A stretch of DNA of 64,000 nt, from the NCBI RefSeq assembly GCF_910592395.1, contig NC_088309.1, positions 16,682,599-16,746,598 on the forward strand. Direction: 5' to 3'. How positions within the stretch are numbered: position 1 is the first letter of the stretch; the number at the start of each line of letters is the position of its first letter. Positions 54,501 to 62,875 of the stretch are shown in pieces. The position numbers were made by a program, and so were the translations under genes. The stretch comes from Lineus longissimus (Eukaryota; Nemertea; Pilidiophora; Heteronemertea; Lineidae). The notes beneath the pieces were generated by a model that searched no databases, had not been told where the DNA came from, and saw only the letters and a program-made list of their open reading frames with translations.

Positions 54501-57500
54501 CAATACTTATATGATTTTATGACTTTTCTGCATAACTTAAACTGTGTCTAGACGTGTTGAGCGACTGCTAAATCCATTTAATACAGCAAATTAGTTGCTT
54601 TCAGTTGCTTATTCTACTACATCATACATGTAAGCAAGAATACTTAAAGACTTTTAAGTAACCTGTTTTTGGATTAGGTTTTCTCTACTTTAAACCACGG
54701 ATGTAGAACAAAGGGATTAGCAACTACAGGCTATGACGTCATCATCAGCGGACAACGATGTGTTAGTCTCGAACTCATCTCGAGCAATGACTTGATCGCG
54801 AGACCCAAGCGATATTTCTCGTTTGAAACTCAAATATCATGTTTAGTGTTATAACGTTGATATTTGATGAATAGCCGATGTATAACATTAATCTTATTTA
54901 CCTAACATTGAACTCCTATATTAGGTATCTGCACCGAAAGACCATTAGATTTTGGGGAAGGTTGATGTTTATTCATCTTTGGATTTCGTCTGCATCATCA
55001 AAATGGCCGAGGATGTTTGGTTTACTTGTAATGATATCTCTTCAGAATTGGCTACAAATATGTAAATGTCGGCCTCCATGGACCAGTGCAGTTTTTTTGG
55101 GCGGGAATGTGTTTCCACTGTGCCACTCCGACAGCCCATGTACCCTTTAGTAAGAGCCAGTCACATTTGTGGAAATATTGGATTGTTTATGAAATAGTGA
55201 AATGCTCTTATCTTCCTTTACAGTTGTTGGGACCTCGCTTGCCATTACAATTCCAAGCAAAGTTGCTGCAATAGGGAGTGATTCTATTGATGTAAGTGCA
55301 TTAGAACGTCCTGGTATCCAAAAATCCTTTCTTTTGAAATGTATGCAATATTTCTTGTTTCTATCAAATATAAGAACAGTCCTTAAACTTGATGTGTCCT
55401 GATTTCAATCCAGAGGTCAAATTGAAGGTAATGACAAACTTTGACCATCATTTGAAGGAAACTCTGACCATTTTGAGACCATTGTTTGTTATTGTCTTTA
55501 AAAGAGAGAATGCCCTCCAGGTAGAGGTATCCAGTCAAAGGAGAACTATTGTGATATGCCTTGTCTATTCCATTCTTCAGATGGCCTACAACTGGACAGG
55601 TTCTGGGACAAATGTAGAGATTCGCTGTGTTGGGGTATCACAAAATGCCGGCAACCAATACCTCCCGGCAACATCCCTCGGTAGGTCACTGCAAAATGAT
55701 TGTCAAAATATCTGCTGTCAACTTTGTTATCCTAAAACAAAGTTAGTTTTGAAATCAGATATTTGTTTTCTTAAGCAGGAACTAATTTTGGGAATTAAAA
55801 ATTACAAATAACTTTTACCTCGTGGGATAGTTCACCTATATCCAATATGGTCAGTCTCAATATAAGATCACCACCATTTTTCTGTGACTGATTATTCAAA
55901 ACACGGCTTCAAATGATACTTTTTTGCATATTCTCAATATCACAATCACCATTAGTCTGTGACTGATTATTCAAATCATGGCATCAAATGATAATTTTGT
56001 TCATAGATCTGATTCAAATCGAAAGTAAGACCCGAGGTGATTACGATCATTGTATAATCTGCAATGCCCATGAAATTATCTGAGGTAGTATCACATTCAA
56101 TTTGCCACACAGTCAGGCTTCGATTGCTCATGCTGATGTTGAAATATCATAAATAATGTTGTCTCCTAATCGAAAATATTGGGAATTATGTCGTCAGAAA
56201 ATTTGACGCATTTTCCAACCTGGGATCGGGGTGTATTTTCCAGAAATCAATGCCACTGGTAACCAAATTGTGAAGAATCGGTTTTTAAAAAAAGTGAAGA
56301 AACAGGCAGTGTGCCGTGTGGTAGCATATCTTTTGGTTGGAATGAAAGTTTCAGGACATCTGCTTTGTTTGTAAATCATCCTGTCTATTCATTCATTCTC
56401 TAGTTTCAAATTCAACTGTCCATAAATTTAACCTGCAGCGACTTGGCGGCTGCCACAGGCAGGACCGCAACTTCTCCCAGCAGGATTATTGAAATATCTT
56501 TAAACTGCAATAAACAATGCACTAGAACGGGGTGTAACCGGCGTAGGCCTGCCTGAAATTCACATGCCATGTCCAAAACGGCCTCGCAACTCTGGCGGAA
56601 ATCATTATTAGGGATCAGCATTGGTGTGATACTACACGTGGCGGCACATGGTGTCAAGCAGGGGTATTATCCTCCTGGCTAGGTAAATCCCACACCCAAG
56701 TTGTCCCTTTAAGGAACTGTTGCTAAACTGTCAATGAGATTTTTTTTGGCACACATTTCAACATTTCACAGCCATAATTTGAGTCCATCTCCTTTGGGAG
56801 AATAATCAAAGATTTCCTGATTTAAACATTATTTCCATACCGACAGGTACATCTTTACACAGGGTATTGAATCCCATGTCATTTCCTCCTGTTCATCCTC
56901 ATATTGAAAACAGTTGAGAGAGCTGCCTGCCTCTGCACTTTGTTCATACACTTAGCTAGGCCTGATGCGGTGTGTTTACAGTTTCCTTCGGCTATATTAC
57001 ACTTTGACTAGGATGGAAATTGTTTTAATTGTTCTAAAATCATGAAAAAATGACTGCATGTTTTACAATTTCTATGTCTCCTTTACTCTTTTTGACAAGT
57101 ATTTTACGCATTGCTTGTGTAAAGGAGCGGCAGTTCTGAGTACTGTCATTAAATATGTGGTGGTTACCTAGTCACTTTGGTTCTACACTTGATTCGTTCT
57201 TGCATGACCATCTGTTTGCAACAATATTGATGAATTGAAATGTGGCAAGTTTTTAAAACTAAATGCATTGCATTTCAGGTGTCTCTGCAACTTTCACTTT
57301 CGAGAAGGGATCTATAAAGCTTCTTCCTGCAGTGCAGCTGGTCAGATCCAGGAAATTCCAATCGCAACTTGTATTAGACACCGCACTGTCTAACCAGGCG
57401 CAAGAAGTGACCTTTGATTGTACACTGGAGCAGTTCAATGACACCAGTACCCTTGCAGACGCAGCTCGCAATCCAATCTGTCGGGAACTCTCTGTGATTC

Positions 57501-60007
57501 GTGTGCCGACAGCAAATACAACAGCCGGTAAAGCTTCGATTTTATATCTCTCCTCTATTTCCTGAACCATGAATGGCATATCCCTTTAAAGGCAAAATGC
57601 GTTTTTAACTTGGATAGTTATGCACAGCACTTATTGGCTCACCATAGGGGTCTATACAACATCGCTGTGTCCGTCGTCGTCTGTACCCTGTTTAAAAAAA
57701 AAACGGTGGCACGTTTCTTAACCGCTGGGGTTATGAACTTGAAACTTTGTACACAGGACCCCCCCAGGTCAGGTGACCTCTGTCAATGAATTTCGATCTG
57801 ATCTTAATCTTTACTTGGCAACCAGGGGGGCCAGAAGTGGAAACCTAAAAAGTGTGATATCCCTCTGAGTGACTCGTTTTCGATAACACTTTTATGGTAG
57901 GTTCTCCTAGGAAGGATACATCACATATCATACATGTTTTTGATTTGACCTTATTTTCAAGGTCACAGAGGTCAAATAGCATAAATTTGCCGTCTGAGTG
58001 TAACTGTGGCATGTTTATTAACCGCTAAAGCTATGAACTTGAAATTTGGTGCACATGACTCCCTATGTCATGTTACCTCTGACACCGAATTTTGGCGATC
58101 TGATTCTCGACTTGACCACCAGGAGGCCAAAATTAAAAAATGTAAAATGTACAATATCTCGCTTATTTGTGACTTGTTTTCGATTATATTTTTATGGTGT
58201 ACTCCAAGCAAGGATACCTCACATGCCATACTGACTTTAGTTTGACCTATACTAAACATATAGCATGTTTCTTAACCAGGATGAATTCCAAACCAACAAA
58301 TATCTATACGGTGAGCACAATGGTCCCTGGCCTTTTCATTTCAATTTTTAACATGATTGTGTTGAAAAGCATGCCACAGCATCCAAGAGGTAACCTTGTC
58401 TATTTCTTTCAGCACCAACAGGTGGCCCTACAGTCCCCACTGTTGCTACAACTGCTGCTACCAATACTGGTACCAATACAAGCATACAATGGACGCTGAA
58501 GACACAGAAATTTATATTCAAGGTAAAGTGATTACTGTGTGAAATTTCTTCATAATCAGATGTATGCCAAGAACACATAATCACTTCCTGAATATTTTGA
58601 GGACATGTTTATAGACACGATTGTCCAGGATGAATCATCATGTTATATCTCAAATCGTAGGTTTGTCTCCTCAATCAAACTGTCTCCAACGGAATACTCT
58701 CATGACATATGGGACCCACCACGGCACAATGAGTCGCATGTCGCACAGAAGATGAGCCTAAAATGACACCAGGACTTAATAGAGGAAATTGATATACTCA
58801 GATTTCACAAAAGGCAGACAATAGTGAAATGAACAACCAGTCCGTCTCAGCCTTTCAAGCTCGGAGCGACATGCGACTCATTTTGCCATGGCGGGTCACA
58901 TATACAATGTAAACCATGCCACAGCTTGATCTTTATTTGTGATTAGGTGCAGAGCCTTAGTCCTTCTTGAAACTTAATCAAGGGAACTGGGGGTCCTTGA
59001 AAGTTGCCAAGAATATTATCTATTTTCCTTCTTAGGGCTAATGTATTCAAGTGAGGTCAATCCACAGACTTATAACATTGTGGCTCAAAAGAAAGCTGGA
59101 CTGTTTCATCACAGCTCGTTACGCATAGTTCTCACGGTGGCTGAAGTATCGGTTTGCCTAAGAAAAATACCTGCTCACCTGGAGAGGAAATGATGATACA
59201 AAGAAACATACAGAAGATTAGTTAATTTTGAGGGGCGTATGCCGTAAGGCCCGCATTTATTATTTTTATCCGATTGTACCCCTCCAACACTTTTACAATA
59301 GGAGGGCATTGTTTCTATTGTGTTGCAAAGGTAAACCAATACATGTACCTATACCCTCCGTGGTCCTGCTAATCATGTGAGGTTAACCTTTCTTCCGAAG
59401 GAGTCCATCAAAAGAACCTTTCTGAAATCATTTGAAATCAACATAGCTTCAATTTCAGCTTCAGCTTTCAACTTCAATTTTCAGAGTTATCTAGTAAAGT
59501 GTTGGCAATAGGTACCACCATTTTGGCCTGAACCTGATATCCAAAATCAATTATAAATCCTTCAAAATGAAGTGAATGCCGATTTAAAACCTGAAAAGCT
59601 GTTCTCTGGGAAAAAGCACAGACTCCCACCCTTGATAATGGCATTCACTTTATTTTGAAAGATATTTAATTGCTTTTAGATTACTTCTAGCCAAAATAGT
59701 GGTACCTATTGCCAAGCCTTAACCTACCAGTGCCATGCAACAGAATGATATTGACACCATTCTACTTACATTTGAACAATTTCTTATTCCAAATGGTGTC
59801 AATTTTTTTTTCAGGCAGGGCAGCATTATAAAACTGTGGAGGCAGAAAGATCAGCATGGCCCGCATCAACTACTGCTGAACTCCTGTTGCTTTCCTGCTG
59901 TGCTCCAAGTGGTAGTGACACTAGTCCTAAGTACATCAACAAGACAGCTGCAGCTATGGTGTTGAGTTACCTGGAACCAAGTTATGAGGTTAACGTAACT
60001 GCTGCTG
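45493..60007 (+). CDS. Secreted repeat-domain protein gene, 11 exons seen, product unknown
   Basis: Eleven exons with GT-AG borders and fully consistent phases were traced (listed individually). Exon 1 encodes a signal peptide, so the product should enter the secretory pathway. The mature part (about 420 residues in the exons seen) looks like repeated beta-rich modules: each has a hydrophobic-alternating strand ending V-x-V/F/I-x-C (VVVTCTT, VLVTCSG, VSVTCKT, VEIRCVG, VTFDCTL), with Ser/Thr/Gly-rich linkers and potential N-glycosylation sites (NWTG, NDTS). I do not recognise the family; an Ig-like or adhesion-type ectodomain is possible. No stop codon was found after exon 11, so the 3' end lies further downstream or outside. 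Introns are unusually rich in repeats. Confidence 0.78.
45848..46675. repeat. Large near-perfect palindrome
   Basis: Arms of ~350 bp (outer end GGTCGGACCATAGGCCCCTG / its complement). In the ~250 bp compared base by base only about 4 differences were seen. The inner part continues through CTCTCCGCC...CCTTGGTAACC and a pair CGCTGATTGGCT / AGCCAATCAGCG, leaving a short loop near 46270. Outside, CAGATACGCTGGTACCACCTA (45831 region) is again inverted at about 46830-46855, beyond an inserted hairpin. Lies in intron 1 of the secreted gene. Open frames at 46103-45906 and 46423-46620 are the same arm read twice. Confidence 0.88.
46671..46797. mobile_element. 127 bp hairpin element in the right palindrome flank
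   Basis: Arms of ~58 bases with a ~10 base loop (CCTCTCGAGC): AAGCATCTTTAC / GTAAAGATGG, GAGATCTTCA / TGAAGATCT and GACGCCAGACAATG / CATTGTCTGGCGTC. Either a tiny MITE or a hairpin-forming transcript. Confidence 0.7.
46905..47050 (-). repeat. tRNA-like repeat related to the palindrome arm
   Basis: The reverse complement contains TCGGTTCAAATCCGG (B-box-like) and TTCTTGGCGTTTTCAGGTTG, which matches a diverged segment in the palindrome arms (TTCTCGGCGTTTTCTGGTCG ... CTTCAAATCTGG). May be a SINE-like repeat of tRNA origin; the A box is not clear. Confidence 0.4.
48524..48663 (+). CDS. Exon 2 of the secreted gene
   Basis: Acceptor CAATTTCAG, donor GAT/GTAAGC. 140 bp, phase 1 in, phase 0 out. Encodes NVAGPFSNTGSVVIDKSNL and a glycine-rich beta-like segment (GNAAGGGVPVTLSATARF). 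Confidence 0.8.
48810..49228 (+). repeat. Tandem copies of intron 2 end and exon 3 start
   Basis: A ~145 bp unit (ending of intron with TTGTTTTGCAG plus the first ~65 bp of exon 3) occurs three times, with acceptors ending at 48950, 49083 and 49228. The second copy carries TAG (GGTTAGACC) in the exon 3 frame and the first lacks 12 bases and reads to TGA, so only the third can make full-length protein. The first unit is 133 bp because of that 12-base loss. Confidence 0.85.
49229..49350 (+). CDS. Exon 3 of the secreted gene
   Basis: Acceptor TTGTTTTGCAG, donor TTTAC/GTAAGT. 122 bp, phase 0 to 2. Encodes VVVTCTTDAATVVGYTKLTF and AGGDNITQAAAPKTGNVPF. Its 5' half and the preceding intron end are triplicated upstream. 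Confidence 0.85.
50096..50206 (+). CDS. Exon 4 of the secreted gene
   Basis: Acceptor TATTTCAG, donor ACAGT/GTAAGT. 111 bp, phase 2 to 2. Encodes INAQGEGRPVLVTCSGVSTP and a polar tail. Confidence 0.83.
50738..50842 (+). CDS. Exon 5 of the secreted gene
   Basis: Acceptor TCTATTTCAG, donor TTCAG/GTATGA. 105 bp, phase 2 to 2. Encodes YIQVTEPATVNFCTSSITVP and a hydrophobic strand. Confidence 0.82.
51130..52013 (-). mobile_element. Decayed family R copies in intron 5 (part 1)
   Basis: At least two overlapping minus-oriented R relics. Recognisable blocks: CATACCGTGGCGTCCGTCGTC-like start near 51175, TGGCCACCAGGGGGC at about 51501 and 51961, and CAAGGTCACAGAGGTCAAA at about 51656 and 51807. Confidence 0.72.
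52014..52655. mobile_element. Foreign insert within the R relic, starting with a perfect hairpin
   Basis: R sequence stops at ATATCTCGCTTAT and resumes near 52660 at GTTACTGATTAGTTTTT. The insert begins with TATAGACCCCACAT / ATGTGGGGTCTATA, a perfect 14 bp stem with 7-base loop (52014-52048), followed by ~600 bp of non-R sequence including GATTTTCTGATTTGC and ATGCATCATGGCGGCGG. No clear target duplication or coding region. Confidence 0.5.
52656..53435 (-). mobile_element. Decayed family R copy in intron 5 (part 2)
   Basis: Minus-oriented, ends in GGTGAGCACAATGGCCCCTGG CCGTTTCATT (the R 5' end, reversed). TTGGCCACTAGGGGGCC and TTGGCCACCAGGAGGCC mark the CTCF-like blocks. A DR3-like GGTCACAGAGGTCAAA is at about 52755 and another at 53540. 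Confidence 0.72.
53914..53984 (+). CDS. Exon 6 of the secreted gene
   Basis: Acceptor TTTCTATTTCAG, donor TTTTG/GTAAGT. 71 bp, phase 2 to 1. Encodes DTVAVDGVSVTCKTCTTCPD; cysteine-rich. The ~3 kb intron before it is full of minus-strand R relics. Confidence 0.82.
54281..54525 (+). mobile_element. tRNA-derived SINE
   Basis: Head with pol III A box TGGCGCAGTGT (54286-54296) and B box GGTTTGATTCC (54329-54339). The cloverleaf is incomplete, so it is not a functional tRNA gene. Downstream CGTGGGTTTCCTCCGG (54391-54406) resembles the conserved central domain known from V-SINEs of fish; that match is from memory and should be tested. Located in intron 6. Confidence 0.72.
55224..55291 (+). CDS. Exon 7 of the secreted gene
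   Basis: Acceptor TTCCTTTACAG, donor ATTGAT/GTAAGT. 68 bp, phase 1 to 0. Encodes VGTSLAITIPSKVAAIGSDS. Confidence 0.8.
55581..55680 (+). CDS. Exon 8 of the secreted gene
   Basis: Acceptor CCATTCTTCAG, donor CCTCG/GTAGGT. 100 bp, phase 0 to 1. Encodes MAYNWTGSGTNVEIRCVGVS and a short linker; NWTG is a glycosylation motif. Confidence 0.82.
57279..57527 (+). CDS. Exon 9 of the secreted gene
   Basis: Acceptor TTGCATTTCAG, donor AGCCG/GTAAAG. 249 bp, phase 1 to 1, the longest exon. Encodes VSATFTFEKGSIKLLPAVQL, then QAQEVTFDCTLEQFNDTS and a region with another Cys (NPICREL). Confidence 0.85.
57640..58345 (-). mobile_element. Decayed family R copy in intron 9
   Basis: Minus-oriented, from TTGGCTCACCATAGGGGTCT to GGTGAGCACAATGGTCCCTGG and CATTTC. 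CTCF-like blocks TTGGCAACCAGGGGGGCC (57817) and TTGACCACCAGGAGGCC (58113), DR3-like CAAGGTCACAGAGGTCAAA at about 57958. Confidence 0.75.
58413..58522 (+). CDS. Exon 10 of the secreted gene
   Basis: Acceptor TATTTCTTTCAG, donor TTCAAG/GTAAAG. 110 bp, phase 1 to 0. Encodes a Thr/Ala-rich linker (APTGGPTVPTVATTAATNTG) then WTLKTQKF; the linker may carry O-glycans. Confidence 0.78.
58708..58904. mobile_element. Small TIR element (MITE), copy 2
   Basis: Same interior as 2049-2242 (CGCACAGAAGATGAGCCTAA, TTTCACAAAAGGCAGACAAT, CCAGTCCGTCTCA). Ends are diverged but still inverted (ACCACGGCA...TGCCATGG). Confidence 0.75.
59815..60007 (+). CDS. Exon 11 of the secreted gene
   Basis: Acceptor after a T-rich tract (TTTTTTTTCAG), donor GCTG/GTAAGT. 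193 bp, phase 0 to 1. Encodes TAELLLLSCCAPSGSDTSPK and YLEPSYEVNVTAAG, the latter with an N-V-T sequon. The following intron begins with satellites. Confidence 0.78.
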
Positions 60008-60059
60008 GTAAGTCAATACTCTTATGCTCTCTGTGTGATCAAGGGTCAATGTGTATCTT

Positions 60060-60120
60060 ATAACCCCCCCCCCCCCCCTCTAATCCCCTGCCGGTATCTA
60101 TCCAAAACTACGGTGGCTGG
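60060..60120. other. C-rich homopolymer stretch
   Basis: A run of about 15 C at 60063-60078, at the start of intron 11. Confidence 0.6.
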
Positions 60121-60139
60121 GAAAGGACATCGAGAAAAA

Positions 60140-60455
60140 AAAAATTCTCGGTGGGACGACTTATTATCTCGGGGGGACGACTTATTATGTCGTGGGGACG
60201 ACTTATTATGTCGTGGGGACGACTTATTATCTCGGGGGGACGACTTAGTAAGTCGGGGGGACAACTTAGTAAGTCGGGGTGACGACTTATTATCTCGGGG
60301 GACGACTTATTATCTCGGGGGGACGACTTAGTAAGTCGGGGGGACAACTTAGTAAGTCGGGGTGACGACTTATTATCTCGGGGGATGACTTAGTAAGTCA
60401 GGGGGACGACTAATTATCTCGGGAGGACGACTTATTAAGTCGGGGGGACGACTTA
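60140..60455 (+). repeat. Minisatellite of ~20 bp units
   Basis: About 14-15 copies of GGGGACGACTTATTATCTCG with variants AGTAAGTCG and ATGTCGTG. The long frames on either strand are created by the repeat. Confidence 0.88.
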
Positions 60456-60472
60456 TGAAAGCGAGGGCGAGT

Positions 60473-61200
60473 CCTGGCTGTGACTGTCTCATCTCTCTCG
60501 CCATATCAATAACTAGGCAGTGCGGCGAAGACTGATGCGGCCTGGCTGTGACTGTCTCATCACTCTCATCATGTTGTCAACACGGTGGAGCAGCCAGGAC
60601 TGATTTGGCCTGGCTATGACTTCCTAATCTCTCTCATCATGTTGTCAACACGGTGGAGCAGCCAGGACTTATTCGACCTGGCTGTGACTTCCTAATCTCT
60701 CTCACCATGTTGACAACACGGTGGAGCAGCCAGGACTTATTCGACCTGGCTGTGACTTCCTAATCTCTCTCATCATGTTGTCAACACGGTGGAGCAGCCA
60801 GGACTTATTCGACCTGGCTGTGACTTCCTCATCACTCTCATCATGTTGTCAACACGGTGGAGCAGCCAGGACTTATTCGACCTGGCTGTGACTTCCTAAT
60901 CTCTCTCATCATGTTGTCAACACGGTGGAGCAGCCAGGACTTATTCGACCTGGCTGTGACTTCCTAATCTCTCTCATCATGTTGTCAACACGGTGGAGCA
61001 GCCAGGACTGATTTCGGCCTGGCTGTGACTTCCTAATCTCTCTCATCATGTTGTCAACACGGTGGAGCAGCCAGGACTGATTCGGCCTGGCTGTGACTTC
61101 CTCATCTCTCTCACCATGTTGACAACTTGGCAGAGCTGCCAAGACTGATTTGGCCTGGCTGTGACTGTCTCATCTCTCTCACTATTTATTGTCAACTACG
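60473..61200 (+). repeat. 68 bp satellite, 11 units
   Basis: Units start with CCTGGCTGTGACT at 60473, 60541, 60609, 60677, 60745, 60813, 60881, 60949, about 61017, 61086 and 61154, nearly exact 68 bp spacing. Each unit begins CCTGGCTG and ends CAGCCAGG, so each can form a hairpin. The outer units are the most diverged, the inner ones nearly identical, as expected for unequal exchange. Confidence 0.9.
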
Positions 61201-61748
61201 TTGTAAACATAATGCTCAAAATTGATTCATGAAAAAGGCAGTAGGGCAATATTATTATTAAGTTGTCAACATGGTAAGTAGGGCGAAAAGGTCAATCCTT
61301 GCAAGAATGCGGAACAGAACTTTTCCGCTCAAACTTGGACGATACAGGGGTATACCCCTGCAAGACAGAAATTGTGATAAGAATAGTGTTTAAGACGAAT
61401 ACCATTTCCTTCTGAATGTGATAAATATGACACAGAGAGGAACCAACTATTTAATTATTTTGCTATGTCATTTGGCGTGGACGTGAGGACTATCTCATGA
61501 GAAGAAATATTGAGTGTGCTTCTGTCTGGCCCAGCGGCTGATCAGGTTGCGGACTACATACGTCACATTTATGCATTGCGTTACTGAATACGCAGTTAAA
61601 ACACAGTTTATGTTGCTACCATCTTGTATTCAAATATATGGATTTAAAATTATTGTATTGTGTCTCATAAGCCTTAGTAGGCTGGCGATTTTCTTTTTCG
61701 GTGACACATAAATAAAATGTATACTTCTGGACCTGGCTGTGTTACGGG
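61201..61748. other. No gene recognised
   Basis: AT-rich. The hydrophobic frame 61514-61711 has no motif. Confidence 0.4.
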
Positions 61749-62875
61749 TTTTTAGCTCACCTCTTAGCAGAGGTGAGCTTATCCCATACCGTGGCGACGG
61801 TCGTCCGTCGTCGTCGTCGTCGTCGTCGTCCGTCGTCGTCCGTTAGCAGGGCACGTTTCGTAACTGTTAGAGCTATTGAGTTGAAACTTGGTACACATGT
61901 ACCCTTATGTAATGGCACCTTGGAGACCAAGTTTCGGTCCGATTCGTTTCATGGTTTGGCCACCAGGGGGCCAAACGTTAAAAGTGAAAATATGCAATAT
62001 CTCCCTTAATAGTAGTCGGGAAATTTTGAAAAAAATATGGTAGGTACTTCTAGCAAAGGTGCATCATATATCCTCCGGGTTTTTGATTTGAACTCCTTTT
62101 CAAGGTCACAGAGGTCAAATGGTGTAAATTGGCCGTTAGGATGTAACGATGGCACGTTTCTAAACTGCAATGACTATTGATACCAAATTTGGTAGACATT
62201 TACCCCTTAGTCAGGTGATCTCAGGGACCGAAGTTTGGTCCAATATGATTCACCACTTGACCACCAGGGGGCAAAATCCAAAAACCTTAAAAATGTGATT
62301 ATTCCTTAACTTCTTGCCCGATTGCCACCAATTTGATATCATGGGTACATCTAACCACCATACAGTATATGTCACACAGGTTTTTAATTTGACCTTCTTG
62401 TCAAGGTCACAGAGGTCAAATGGCGTAAATTCGCCGTCAGGCCGTAACTATGGCATGTTTCTTAACTGCAATGATTATTGATCACAAATTAAGTACACAT
62501 GTACCCCTTGGTCAGGTGATCTGAGGTACCGAAGTTTGGTGCGATCTGATTTGCCGTTTGGCCTCCAGGGAGGGGGCCAAATCCTAAATTCTTCAAAATG
62601 CCATTATTCCTAGTAATGACTTGCCCGATTGGCACCAATTTTATATCATAGGTACATCTAATTCTAACAACCATTCAATGTGTCACCCGGGTCTTCTTTG
62701 ATTTGACCTACTTTTCAAGGTCACAGAGGTCGAATGTTATGTAAATTGGCCATTTTGGGGAAATTGTAATTGCTTGGACCTGCATCAAACCTAACACTAC
62801 ATGACACAATACCATGCTCTTTATCCATCTTTCCTCCACATGAAGTGAGCACAATGGCCCTGGCCATTTCATTTT
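61749..62875 (-). mobile_element. Family R repeat, copy 6 (complete, reversed)
   Basis: Reverse orientation of the same element: begins TTTTTAGCTCACCTCTTAGC and ends CTGGCCATTTCATTTTT. Contains a (GTC)n tract, two CCACCAGGGGGC cores (about 61960 and 62260) and three DR3-like motifs. Very similar to copies 1-5. Confidence 0.87.

Noticed and set aside
60035-60347. Frames reading DDLLSRGDDLLCRGDD or SRPPEIISRP
   Set aside because: Produced by the 20 bp minisatellite whose unit is nearly a multiple of three; no start or splice context.
60473-61200. Possible CRISPR-like array
   Set aside because: Units are 68 bp head-to-tail repeats with no unique spacers, in a eukaryotic intron.
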